From positions 496,001 through 560,000 of the forward strand of contig CAOLHI010000414.1 of NCBI GenBank assembly GCA_948474755.1: a stretch of 64,000 bases of DNA, read 5' to 3'. Shown in pieces: positions 54,614 to 64,000 of this stretch. Position 1 is the first letter of the stretch. Each line of letters starts with the position of its first letter. This stretch comes from Ctenosaura bakeri (lineage: Eukaryota; Chordata; Lepidosauria; Squamata; Iguanidae). The notes below the pieces were generated by a model. The model had not been told where the DNA came from and made no database searches. It saw nothing but the letters and a program-made list of their open reading frames with translations. A program made the translations under genes and the position numbers.

Positions 54614-55650
54614 CTACAGCACGGAAGCCAACACCTCACGTCCAAACCGGGCATCTCTGCGCGACCGGCAGTCGAGCCTGTAGTGGCGCACAAAGGTCGA
54701 TGGTTGGGACCAGGTCGCCACACGGCAGAGTTCATGCAGGTCAACTCCTCGCAGGAGGGCCGCAGAAGTAGCCACCGCTCTGGTGGAGTGGGCTCGAAGC
54801 AGGACTGGCGGAGGCTTCCTCGCGAGCTCATACGCCAGTTCAATAGTCCTCACCACCCACTTCGAGAAGCGCTGGGTGGACACTTTAGGCCCCTCCGACG
54901 TCGCCCATAGCAAACAAAGAGATGCGGCGTCTGTCGGAAGGAAGCAGTCCTGTCCTTGTAGAAAGCCAATGCCCGACGCACGTCCAGGGAGTGGAGGGAC
55001 CGCTCCAACGGTGTCGTCGGGTTCGGGAAGAAGGCAGGCAGGATGATGTCCTGGTTGAGATGGAAACTGGACACCACCTTTGGCAGGAACGAGATGTCAG
55101 GTCTCAGGACCACCTTGTCCCTGTGGAAGACCGTGAAGGGCTCATCGGAACGAAGAGCTGTGATCTCACCCGCTCGCCTCGCTGAGGTCACCGCTACCAG
55201 GAAGGCAGTTTTCATTGTCAGGAGCCTGTCATCCGAGGTCGCCATCGGCTCGAAGGGCGGCTTCGTCAGCTGCGAGAGCACCAGCGAGAGGGACCACGGC
55301 GGTAGCGGCGGCGATACCGGCGGGTAGAGATGATGAAGTTCTTTCAGGAACCGCTTAACGGTATCGTTCCTGAAGAAGGCCGAGGCAGCAGATCGTGGCG
55401 GTTGGTATGCCACGATCGCGGAGAGATACACCTTCAGGGATGGAAACGCCAGGCCCTGTTGCCGGAGGTGCAGGAGGAAGTGCAGGACGGTCGAGAGCCC
55501 CGCGGGCGATACCGGCTCACTCCTCTCGTTAGCGAAGGTCAGGAAGCGTCGCCACTTGTATTGATAGTTGCGACGGGTGGATTCCTTCCTGGCCGCGACG
55601 AGGACGGTACCGAGCACGGGATCGTCTAGTGCGATATCCTCCAGGCATGG
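54614..55650 (-). pseudogene. DIRS tyrosine recombinase, one frameshift
   Basis: This enzyme would integrate the circular element copy, forming a covalent link through a tyrosine. The N-terminal core-binding part begins near 55647 (DDPVLGTVLVAARKESTRRN) and continues in one frame to 54850. It includes ARRAGEI, where the catalytic Arg of the family lies. The C-terminal catalytic part is in another frame, 54913-54614: AHSTR supplies the HxxR motif, a Trp follows (ATWS), and RHYRLD supplies the nucleophile Tyr at codon 54682-54680. The two frames cross near 54881-54895, so this copy is broken there. The same frame is open upstream to 57453, but that part overlaps the RT gene and looks like a shadow. 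The start probably lies in the overlap with the RT gene at 55626-55650. Confidence 0.88.
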
Positions 55651-57740
55651 AGGGCCAGGCGTGGCAGGTCCGGATGGAGGACTCGGCCGCCGGAGTGGGA
55701 GAGCAGGTCCGGTGTCGGTGGCAACCGGAGCAGGTCGTCTCGCGCGGCTTGTAGCAGGGGTGCGAACCAATGTTGCCTCGGCCAGTACGGGGCTACCAGG
55801 ATCGCGTCGGCTCGGTCGGCGAGGATCTTCGATATCGTCCGGCCGAGCAGCGGGAACGGCGGGAACGCGTAGAGGAGTTCCCCGGTCCACGGAAACTGGA
55901 AAGCGTCCCCGATGGAGGCACGATCGTGGCCCGCTCTGGAACAGAATCGGCGACACTTCGCGTTTTCCCTGGTCGCGAAGAGGTCGATCGATGGTTCGCC
56001 CCAGCGGTCCCGAATCAGTCTGAACGCCTCTCCGGAGAGAGACCATTCGTGATGGGATGAGGTGTCCCTGCTGAGGGCGTCTGCCGTGGTGTTCTCCTGC
56101 CCGGCCAGGTGAACCGCCACGGGATGCGTGTGCAGGCGAATGCACCATTCCCACAGGCCGAGCGCGATGTCGAGCAGGGTCGTGGAATGAGTCCCACCTT
56201 GTCTGTTGATGTAGCAGACGGCGGTGGTGTTGTCCGTCAGAATCAGGACCGTGCGCCCCGCCACGGCATGGCGGAACGCCCGTAGGGCTTTCCAGACGGC
56301 GAGCAGCTCCAGCGCGTTGATATGGAGAGCGGTCTCGTCGTCGGTCCATCTGTCGCGGACTCTGAGATCGCCGCAGTGGGCACCCCATCCATACAGGGAG
56401 GCGTCGGTCGTTACCGTCACCTTCGGTGTCGGCTGTTGGAAAGGCATCCCCGACATGAGATTGCGTCGCGACTGCCACCATCGGAGGGATGAGCGGACGT
56501 CTCCCGGCAGCTGCAGTCGGAGTGTCTGTTCGTCTCGCAGGGGGTCGAATATGCGGACGAACCAGTGTTGAAGAGGTCTTGCTCTCAGCCTGGCGAGATA
56601 TGTCACAGCGGTCGTCGCAGCCATGTAGCCCAAGAGCTGCTGGACGCTTCTCGCAGATAACGTCGGGGCCGTACGAGCGTGAGCGGCGGCCCGGATCAAA
56701 GTTTGTGCTCGAGACTCTGGTAGGTACGCCCTGGCGGAGGTCGAGTCGAGCGTCGCCCCGATGAAGTCCAAGATCCTCGCCGGCTCGAGGTGGGACTTCT
56801 TCGGATTCACTCGTAGACCAAGGCGGGTCAGGAGTGACAACGTCATGTGGACGTCGTGGTAAAGTCTCTGTTTGCAGGACGCCACCAACAGCCAATCGTC
56901 GAGGTAGGGGAAGACGGAAGCGCCCTTCGTCCGCAGGTAGGATACCACCGGGGCCATGCACTTGGTGAAGACCCTTGGGGCAGTCGAGAGTCCGAACGGC
57001 AGCACCTTGTACTGGTAACAGGTGTCGTCGACTGCGAAGCGGAGGTACCGTCTGTGCTGCGGGCGAATGGCGATATGGAAGTATGCGTCTCGGAGATCGA
57101 TGGAGGCGAACCAGTCCCCTCGATGTAGGAAGGGTAGGATCGACGGTATCGTGACCATCTTGAACCTTTTGGGGCGGATGTAGTAGTTCACCCCTCTGAG
57201 GTCTAGGATCGGCCTGAGGGTACCGTCGGCTTTCGGTACCGTGAAGTACCTGGAGAAGAAGCCGGTGGTCTTGGCCTCTTGCGGGAGCCGCTCGATCGCC
57301 CCTTTCTGGAGGAGGGATTGGATCTCTTCCAGGAGGGCCGGACTCGACGGCGTGGAGTAATAAACGCCGCGAGGAGGAATATCGAGAAACTCGATGGCGT
57401 AGCCAAGACGGACGATGGAAAGCACCCAAGAGTCCGTAGTGACATACTGCCACTCCGCTAGGTGTCGAGCGAGAGTCGGTCGGTCTCCGAGCGCTGATGG
57501 TAGGCTGAAGAGTGGGTATTGGTGGGTCCTGCCAGGCACGTCAAAACCGAGACTTTGTCTCGGAGGAGGACTTCTTCGACGAAGGCGGGCGCCGCCTAAT
57601 CGTGCGCCTGGCCGATGAGCCGGAGGACGGTCTCGACTGTCCAGACTGGGCCGAACGCTGGAACGACGAGGTGGAAGATCGTCACCAGGATGGTCGGAAG
57701 GTGGAGGCCCTGCGGGTCTGCGTGGCCGGCTGCAGCCCAA
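55626..57740 (-). CDS. DIRS reverse transcriptase / RNase H / Dam-like methylase ORF
   Basis: This open frame has 704 codons. The RT domain spans about residues 130-340, with LPQEAKTTGFFSRYFTVPK, the palm motif FASIDLRDAY (211-220), VLPFGLSTAP and the active site YLDD (279-282). RNase H follows at about 440-560, with Asp446 (TTDAS), Glu478 (NALELL), Asp503 (LTDN) and Asp554 (TADALSR). Residues 586-665 (DLFATRENAK, FPWTG, LLYAFPPFPLLG, APYWPRQHWF) match the Dam-like methylase domain reported in DIRS elements. Every catalytic residue looked for is present. The first codon of the frame is TTG and no early ATG is obvious. The frame overlaps ORF1 by 59 nt and the recombinase by about 25 nt, so translation may depend on reinitiation or frameshifting. 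Confidence 0.94.
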   Translation of the reverse strand: MGCSRPRRPAGPPPSDHPGDDLPPRRSSVRPSLDSRDRPPAHRPGARLGGARLRRRSPPPRQSLGFDVPGRTHQYPLFSLPSALGDRPTLARHLAEWQYVTTDSWVLSIVRLGYAIEFLDIPPRGVYYSTPSSPALLEEIQSLLQKGAIERLPQEAKTTGFFSRYFTVPKADGTLRPILDLRGVNYYIRPKRFKMVTIPSILPFLHRGDWFASIDLRDAYFHIAIRPQHRRYLRFAVDDTCYQYKVLPFGLSTAPRVFTKCMAPVVSYLRTKGASVFPYLDDWLLVASCKQRLYHDVHMTLSLLTRLGLRVNPKKSHLEPARILDFIGATLDSTSARAYLPESRAQTLIRAAAHARTAPTLSARSVQQLLGYMAATTAVTYLARLRARPLQHWFVRIFDPLRDEQTLRLQLPGDVRSSLRWWQSRRNLMSGMPFQQPTPKVTVTTDASLYGWGAHCGDLRVRDRWTDDETALHINALELLAVWKALRAFRHAVAGRTVLILTDNTTAVCYINRQGGTHSTTLLDIALGLWEWCIRLHTHPVAVHLAGQENTTADALSRDTSSHHEWSLSGEAFRLIRDRWGEPSIDLFATRENAKCRRFCSRAGHDRASIGDAFQFPWTGELLYAFPPFPLLGRTISKILADRADAILVAPYWPRQHWFAPLLQAARDDLLRLPPTPDLLSHSGGRVLHPDLPRLALHAWRISH

Positions 57741-59994
57741 TCTTTTTTGCGGTCAGTCTCGCCTTGACGAGATTGTCCAAAGCTTCGTCTGTGGACGAAT
57801 TGAATAGGCCTTCACCGTCGAAGGGGAGATCTTCAATCCTCCTTCTGGTGTCCTCCTGGATGTCGGCCGGTCGAAGCCAAGCATGGCGACGGAGGCCGAC
57901 GGATCCCGCCATGACCCGGGAGGCGATCTCCACAGCGTGCCGGGAGGAGGCCATCTGGTGCCGAGCGATGGAGATAGCCTCATTGAAGATCACGGAGGAG
58001 GCTTGGCGGATGTCCTCCGGTACCGCTTCCATCGCTGGTTGCAGGCGATCGAGCACCTTCTTCAGGTATGCCGCGAGGCAAGCCTGAGTGTTGGACAGCC
58101 TGATCTGCAAGGAGGCAGCCGAATAGAACCTCCTTGCGTAGGCGTCCAACTTCCTGCCCTCTTTGTCCGGCGGGGTGGTGTGTTGCCTGCCGGAGCCTTT
58201 CGTCTGCGCGGACTCGACGACCACAGAGTTCGGTGCAGGGTGATTAAATAGATAACCGGCGTTATCCTTCTGCACCCTGTAGAGGTGTTCTAACCGCTGC
58301 GGTATCGGCTGAGCCGAGGCCGGTCTATCCCAGGCGGCCTTCACCAGTCTGGATACCCGGGGCAGGAGAGGCAGCGGGGCCGTGGAAGGTCGCTTCTCCT
58401 CGAAAACGGAGAAGGCTGGATCGTCGTCCTCCGGCTCCGCATCGGCGATCTTAAGGCCGAGGGTAGTGGCCATGCGGAGCAGCATCGCAGAGAACTGGTG
58501 GACGTCCTCTGGAGCAGAATCTGGGATCGGGTCCCCGAATCCCAACGGAGGAGACTCCTGGGAGGCCGCCTCAGACACCTCAGACTCCGCACTCGAGTCG
58601 TACGACTCCGAGCTAGGTGAGTCCTCTCGCCGCTCGCTCTCCGGCTCCTTCGTAGTCGCTGCAGGTGTTGCCTTCCTAGGCTTCTCCGCAGCCGGGGCGG
58701 TGGTAGCAGCAGCGTCCCGCTTGGGATGGCTGACCACGGATTTCACCCTCTTGGTGGTGACCGGGGTAGTCTGGCAGGCTGACGTCGTCGAAGCCCGCTC
58801 AGTCACCATCGACTCCGTAGGGCGCGTCGCCGTTGCCGTGACCCTAGGAGGTGGCGATATCGCCCGATACCGTGGTGAAGGCTCCCTCGCCCTATGATAT
58901 CGAGGGGAGGGAGAGCGGCTGAAGGAGCGGCGGTCCGACGGAGATCGGCTTCGGCGTCGACGGTACCGAGCCTCGTCCCCTCTAGGCGAGCGCGATTCGC
59001 GCTGTCGACGAGGTGACCGGGACCTCCGGAAGGTCTCCCAGCGACTCGGGCCACGATGGTACCGATCCCGGTACGATGGCGAATGCGACCGATAGGAGGC
59101 CGGGCGCTCTCTCCACTCAGATTCCCTCGCGTACCTGGCCACGTAGGACGCCGAGGTGTATCTGGAGGCAGACGAGCGAGGTTGTTCCTCTCTTGTCTCC
59201 CTCGGAGGCGGCGAGGCCACCGGACGCTCGGAAGAGCGGGACCGGGACCTGAAGGAGGTCGAACGCCGCTCCGGAGAAGCAGAGGGCTCTCTCTGCTGCA
59301 GGTCGGCCGACCTGCGACGGCTAAGAGGGCGGTGGCGCTCCTCCACCAGGGTTGGAGGGTCTGCCACAGGCGAGTCCGGGCGCTGTTGGGGAACGTCCTC
59401 GATCTCATCCTCCGAGAGGTCGACGGACTCGCCTCGCCCTTTGGAAGGCTGCTGAGTAGGAGGAGGAGTAGGAGGTTGAGCGTCCCCAGCCGGGGAGCGC
59501 TTCTTTTCCTTCTTCTTCTTCTTCTTCTCCTTCTCCTTGCCCTTGCCTCCGTCCGGAGCAGGGCGCTTTTTTGCAGGCGTCCCCGTAAGGGGAGCCTCAG
59601 CCTTCCTCGCCGTCGAGGATCCTTTCGCTGACTTGGCAGCCGCCGACAGCTTCGGGATCCTCGGTAACGCCGAGATCGGCGTTTTCGCCGGTACCGAGCC
59701 CGATACCGACGAGGTGGACGGAACGGCAGCCGCCGATACCGTCGATGGCGTGGTCGTCTTCTTGTCGGCCATCTTGGAAGTGGAGGTCTCGTCTATCGCC
59801 CGCAGAGACTGCTCCCAACAAAAAGATTTGAGTCTCGCGGAGCGGTTGCGAAGAGTTTGGGGAGTAAAATCCCTACAAATTGGGCAAGTCCGGATATTGT
59901 GGGACTCGCCCAAACAGAAGAGACACTCCTTATGGCCGTCGTTGAGGGCAACCTTGCGGCCGCAGGACACGCACTTCTTAAAGAGCGCGGACAT
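57682..59994 (-). CDS. DIRS ORF1, gag-like protein
   Basis: From ATG 59994 the product has 770 residues. The first 40 hold a paired Cys/His cluster, with Cys8, Cys11, His21, Cys24, Cys27, His32, Cys37 and Cys40, likely to bind two zincs and nucleic acid. There follow a Lys-rich stretch (EKEKKKKKKEKKRSP) and a long Arg/Ser-rich region with many RS and SR dipeptides, then an acidic Ser-rich segment. The C-terminal 250 residues are well ordered, with a conserved-looking block (SRLVKAAWDRP, DKEGRKLDAYARRFYSAASL, IRRIEDLPFDGEGLF-like). That block resembles capsid-type regions of other DIRS ORF1 products. An in-frame TTG at 60012 is possible, but ATG is preferred. The frame is fully open. Confidence 0.9.
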   Translation of the reverse strand: MSALFKKCVSCGRKVALNDGHKECLFCLGESHNIRTCPICRDFTPQTLRNRSARLKSFCWEQSLRAIDETSTSKMADKKTTTPSTVSAAAVPSTSSVSGSVPAKTPISALPRIPKLSAAAKSAKGSSTARKAEAPLTGTPAKKRPAPDGGKGKEKEKKKKKKEKKRSPAGDAQPPTPPPTQQPSKGRGESVDLSEDEIEDVPQQRPDSPVADPPTLVEERHRPLSRRRSADLQQREPSASPERRSTSFRSRSRSSERPVASPPPRETREEQPRSSASRYTSASYVARYARESEWRERPASYRSHSPSYRDRYHRGPSRWETFRRSRSPRRQRESRSPRGDEARYRRRRSRSPSDRRSFSRSPSPRYHRAREPSPRYRAISPPPRVTATATRPTESMVTERASTTSACQTTPVTTKRVKSVVSHPKRDAAATTAPAAEKPRKATPAATTKEPESERREDSPSSESYDSSAESEVSEAASQESPPLGFGDPIPDSAPEDVHQFSAMLLRMATTLGLKIADAEPEDDDPAFSVFEEKRPSTAPLPLLPRVSRLVKAAWDRPASAQPIPQRLEHLYRVQKDNAGYLFNHPAPNSVVVESAQTKGSGRQHTTPPDKEGRKLDAYARRFYSAASLQIRLSNTQACLAAYLKKVLDRLQPAMEAVPEDIRQASSVIFNEAISIARHQMASSRHAVEIASRVMAGSVGLRRHAWLRPADIQEDTRRRIEDLPFDGEGLFNSSTDEALDNLVKARLTAKKIGLQPATQTRRASTFRPSW

Positions 59995-60171
59995 AAGACG
60001 AAGAAACGCCAAACTCCGAAATCCAAAAAAAAAGACGAAAGCCGAAGGGGGAGTCCGAAAGAGAGGTCAAAGACAGTCCGAAAGTCCGTAAAACCGTGAA
60101 AAAACAGCAAGCCAAGCACGACGTGAGAGGAACAAACTAAAGAACCTTCCGTACGCGGCGGCGGACGAGAA

Positions 60172-60305
60172 AGAACTGAGGAGAGACCGTTGCTCGGCGG
60201 GAGGAGCATGCGCAGTACCGGCGTGGGGGAGGGGTTCCCGCCAAGCGAACAAGCTCTAGAAGTTTCCGAACGCTACCGCGCAGGCGCTAAAGCTCCTAGT
60301 GTATG
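60172..60305. repeat. DIRS terminal inverted repeat, ORF1-side arm
   Basis: This is the exact complement of 54294-54427. It lies upstream of ORF1 in the element's sense, so it probably carries the promoter, though no TATA box stands out. The sequence from the arm to the ORF1 start is about 177 bp. Confidence 0.93.
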
Positions 60306-60904
60306 AAGGCACAGAGACCACGAAGAAGAATACTGGTTTCAGGACAAGGGATAAGTACCATAAATTTTAAAGTGTATTTTAGGGGGAGGGGGGTATGGAA
60401 ATAGGCCTGATGTGAGGTTGCCATTTTGAGCAACAGCCTTGTTTACTCTAACACTTTCACCCCTCCAAGTCTAGCACCCTGATTTTATTGTGCATTACTT
60501 TTTACTGAGTCCTGCAAGAATGACATTGTATCACCTCCAGACTATGATCCGTGTAAAAAGAAGTACAAGTGCTCTCTCTCTTATAGTGATGTGCCCATAT
60601 TATTTAACATCAGTGCTTGGAAAAGGATTTTCTTTTGTTTGTTTTTGCACTGCAACTCTAAAGTTATAGCCCTCCCCACCACCACCAAAAGAGGCATCCT
60701 TTCCAAGTTCTTCTTAAGATAAATACAAAAAAAAAAAAGCTTTTAAAAACATATTCATAAATTGATACAAACACACATGTACCACATAAACTAGAAAAGG
60801 CAAAAAAAACTACCAGCCTGCAAGCTAGAAAAAACAATGAAACTATCTTCTCAGCATAGTATTAAACAGGACAGGAATTTGGAGAAGTACATGCAGATAA
60901 GCTA

Positions 60905-61135
<231 letters not shown>

Positions 61136-61501
61136 TCAACAACAGGCTTAATATAAGGCATTACTTCTCTTCATCTTTCTTATAATTGATTCATTTTTAT
61201 TTTCATCCCTCTTTATCTCTTCCTCCTTTCCTCCTGTTTTTCTTTAGAATAAACACTATCCTATTTGTTGGTATTTTTCCATTTGTTCTCTATCAGCAAA
61301 TTCTATACATAAAGTTTATACCTGTTGGGTTTATAATATAATAGAGTTAAATTAACTGAACTGGATCTAAAGTTTCATTTTGGTGAATGGATAGAACTTC
61401 CTCTGAAGGAAGAACTTCTTTCAGAGACAGAAAAATTTTGGAACTAAAACACAGGCTCTAATTGTTACCATGCCCTACACTCCCATTCCATGATATGGTA
61501 T

Positions 61502-61692
61502 AGAATCATAGAATCATAGAAATGTAGAGTTGGAAGAGACCACAGGGGCCATCCAGTCCAACCCCCTGCCATGCAGGAACACCCTCAAAGCACTCCCGAC
61601 AGATGGCCATCAAGCCTCTGCTTAAAAACCTCCAAGGAAGGAGACTCCACTACACTCCGAGACAGCAGATTCCACTGCCGGACAGCCCTGAC
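61502..61692 (-). mobile_element. CR1 LINE 3'-end fragment, little diverged
   Basis: On the minus strand this reads the last part of CR1 ORF2 ([20 protein letters not shown], then a segment ending GHLSGVL) and the full 3' UTR. It ends in two or more repeats of ttctatgattc. It is nearly identical to 21846-22036 of the large CR1 copy, which points to the same or a sister subfamily. Confidence 0.92.
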
Positions 61693-62610
61693 TAATTGGC
61701 AACTAACATTATTTAATAGGCACAAAATAGCAACCATACATTTATAGCTGAAAAGCCATGCTGGCAAAGAGTACTAGCTGGACATGTACAGAATTAGGCT
61801 AGAGAGGACTTCAAGGAATGGCCAGGTTATAAATTCACTGAGGATTAGTTGGAGAACTTGACTAAATGAGCTTAAGATGATCCTCTCAATGGTCCAAGCC
61901 TAGAAAACAACAGCTACCAAAACTCCCAGACAAAGCAACAATGACCAATGTCCTGCCCCCTTCCTCTGCTGAAATTCCCTTCTTGTTTCCTCACCTGCCC
62001 AGATATTAAGCAGCTATCACAACTCCCATCAAAGCCCTATCATCTAATACTAATACTAAGAACATCAGCGAGCTCTAGACCCCTTTGTTTGCTCTGTGAG
62101 AGAGCCATTAACACCTTTCCTTCAGGGCAGAAAAAAGGCTATTTAAACCCTGTCCCACACCCTGACTTTTTGCTAGCACTTGGGCATCACTCTGCATCCC
62201 CAGACACTCGTCTCTCTGTGCTGCGCTCAAGCTCTCTTGTTTGAGCCATTTTGCCTGGACTTTCTTCTCTTCAGGACTGGTAAATATCACCCACTTCATC
62301 CTAAGTCTTTGTTATCTAATGTTCCCTCCATTATTTCTGTTACCCTGGTATGGTTGTGAGACTGCTTGTATCTGGTGTGTGTTTATAATTTTCCCCCAAA
62401 TAAAACATTCTTTTGATCTGCTGTCTCTGCATTAGTACTGGTATACAGAAGTGAAAAGATCACGAAATTACCTGCCCCCTCGCAGGCCTGCCTTTTAGAG
62501 CTGTTATTCCCCACCTTTCCACAGAGGCGCTGGCACTGCAGGTGGACCCCTAAGTCACCTACCTTTTGGGGTTACAGAATTCAACTGCTGGTCCCTAAGC
62601 AGACCCACTG

Positions 62611-62675
62611 AATCAGGAGGTTGAAAGTGGAATCATCACACTATAACAGACTCATGCGGAAGTGATCACATTGAT
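62611..62675. mobile_element. Foldback MITE, half copy
   Basis: One arm only: aatcaggaggttgaaagtgg, aatcatcacactataacaga and ctcatgcggaagtgatc. It corresponds to the right arm of 46651-46806. The other arm is missing. Confidence 0.5.
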
Positions 62676-64000
62676 TCAGTAGGACTACTTTAAATGGGAC
62701 TACAATTGAACGGAGGCCACAAACTTCAACTGGTTTAAGAATACCATGAACCGAGTTGTGGCTTTTATGTTTACCCAACAGTGAATATAGTCCAACAGGA
62801 ACAGAATGCTGGGTTCTGACAATGGACTTTTCAGAAAAAGTCTCAGTGTGCTGGTTTACATAATTTGCTGCTATGTGAACAAGGCCTATGCTTGTTTGCT
62901 TCCCACTTCCTTCACTTCCTATTTAGTAGAAAACCACAGCCTGGTAACTTCTGAACTGAACAACTGACAGTTTGCAAAACCTGGCTGAAACTGCCTATGT
63001 AATCTATGTAATATACTGTATTGTTAGGGGTACTGATTCAATTATCTCCAGATGGTTTGAAACTTAGCTTTAGCTAAAACTTATTAATCAAGGAATGGGT
63101 CTTGAAACTTACAAACATGAACAAGGCAGTAGAAGATACTCTACTACAGGCATACAGGAGTAACTTGAACAAAACATGGTATTTTGGAATATGGAATATG
63201 GAAGTTTGTGAGCTAGAGGGGGGTGAAATGACAAACAAGATCTAAGGACAACAATGTTGTTAAGCAGGTTGATAAAATATAGCTAAGGCTAATAAGACAC
63301 AATCACATAGGTTAACAATCTGTCTCCCTCTCAGATGTATAGATGCATGTACTTGGCTTTGTATTTATCACCTATATTCCCCATTCTTCTGCATCTGAGG
63401 AAATACATGGTTTTGATACTGGCTGCCTTGTACATTCACTGGATATGAAGGTAACGTTGGAAAACATCCATTAGCAGCTAATGATTAGTTCCATGTCTAG
63501 CACCCACACATTAATTGATCACATCCTTCCAATGACCACACAAACAGTATTGATGAGAAAGAGCCAGGCACATTACAAATATAGCTTCCTTTCTTGTCAA
63601 CGCCAAATACATAGTCTGTGAGATGTGTGACTAGCCAGTGTAGTCCCACTCAGTCTCTCCATCTATCTGAGGTACACACTGAGTGGAAAGTCAACAACTC
63701 CATCAAGATTTCTTACATTTTTTTAAAGTCAGTTGCTGTAAACAAAACCAGGACAACTGAGACTACTTAAAAGCTCATGTGGCTATTCTTCCAGTATTAC
63801 ACCATTAATTGGGGAAGCACACTACAGCACATCCCTCTGTATCTCTTTTTCCTCCTCATATCCCCTCCTTGTTGTCCCTTCCATTTTCTATAATTCCTTG
63901 GTGCATTTCTCAACGTCCTCCCTTTTCTAACAACATTCCCTTGCTCCTTCTCCTCTCTTCTTGCCATTCTTCTTTTTCTGTGCTCATTTTAGTCTCATCC

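Larger units (their letters stand above)
54238..60330 (-). mobile_element. DIRS-type tyrosine-recombinase retrotransposon, nearly complete
   Basis: This 6.1-kb GC- and CpG-rich block sits in AT-rich intron. Read on the minus strand from 60330, it has a terminal inverted repeat, a gag-like ORF1, an RT/RNase H/Dam-like ORF, a tyrosine recombinase ORF, an internal complementary region, and the inverted partner repeat. That order is the hallmark of the DIRS order, which replicates through a circular DNA that the recombinase integrates. DIRS elements lack an aspartic protease and a DDE integrase, and none is seen here. No target duplication is expected, and none is evident. Exact ends are uncertain by a few bases. 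The orientation matches TNIK. The only coding lesion noticed is in the recombinase. Confidence 0.95.

Noticed and set aside
54850..57453. An 867-codon minus-strand frame taken as one protein
   Set aside because: Its first roughly 600 codons overlap the RT/RNase H gene in another frame and show low-complexity Arg/Pro/Ser composition. Only the last 264 codons match a tyrosine recombinase.
54850..60100. Long plus-strand frames across the GC-rich block
   Set aside because: GC-rich sequence has few stop codons, so long frames arise opposite real genes. The minus-strand frames have catalytic motifs and these have none.
54238..60330. Bacterial or viral contamination as an explanation for the GC-rich block
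   Set aside because: Structure, gene order and inverted repeats are those of a DIRS retrotransposon, and it lies within continuous TNIK intron. No protease, DDE integrase, envelope gene or direct LTRs are seen, so an endogenous retrovirus is also excluded.

Overview
The window is vertebrate nuclear DNA: long AT-rich introns, consensus GT..AG splice sites, microsatellites, and many LINE, SINE and DNA-transposon copies. CR1 and L2-type LINEs, tRNA-derived SINEs whose tail resembles the squamate Sauria type, and a DIRS-type tyrosine-recombinase retrotransposon together suggest a squamate reptile (lizard or snake). That assignment rests on recognising repeats and is moderate in confidence.

One host gene runs through the whole window on the minus strand: TNIK (TRAF2 and NCK-interacting kinase, a germinal-centre kinase of the MAP4K4/MINK1/TNIK group). 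Nine consecutive exons were placed by eye. In transcript order they are 61096-60971, 45493-45383, 37355-37265, 35795-35665, 26650-26596, 23138-23060, 10183-10008, 3860-3794 and 2256-2052. Together they give 1041 nt, or 347 codons with no stop. They start and end in phase 0, and every junction is phase-consistent. They cover about residues 61 to 407 of the human numbering: most of the kinase domain, the acidic linker, and the start of the Gln/Glu/Arg-rich coiled coil. The first exons (glycine loop, catalytic Lys) lie beyond 64000. The rest of the coiled coil, the middle region and the CNH domain lie below position 1.

The introns hold the accessory content. From left to right: an L2-type LINE (4708-6440); a Tc1/pogo-like non-autonomous element with an internal roughly 72-bp minisatellite (7021-8123); foldback MITEs; one copy of a long unclassified repeat (14735-15725); a nearly full-length CR1 LINE on the plus strand (about 18885-22036) with a stop at the ORF2 start and one frameshift; hAT-like MITEs; several SINEs; a second copy of the unclassified repeat (47985-48700); and a GC-rich 6.1-kb DIRS-type retrotransposon (54238-60330).

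The DIRS element is the outstanding feature. It lies in the 15.5-kb intron between the exons for residues 61-102 and 103-139, in the same orientation as TNIK. It has a 134-bp terminal inverted repeat with no mismatch, and an internal complementary region that joins the complements of both ends, as expected for replication through a circle. It carries a gag-like ORF1, a reverse transcriptase/RNase H/Dam-like ORF, and a tyrosine recombinase gene broken by one frameshift. Apart from that break it looks young and almost intact. No RNA gene, CRISPR array or second host gene was seen.
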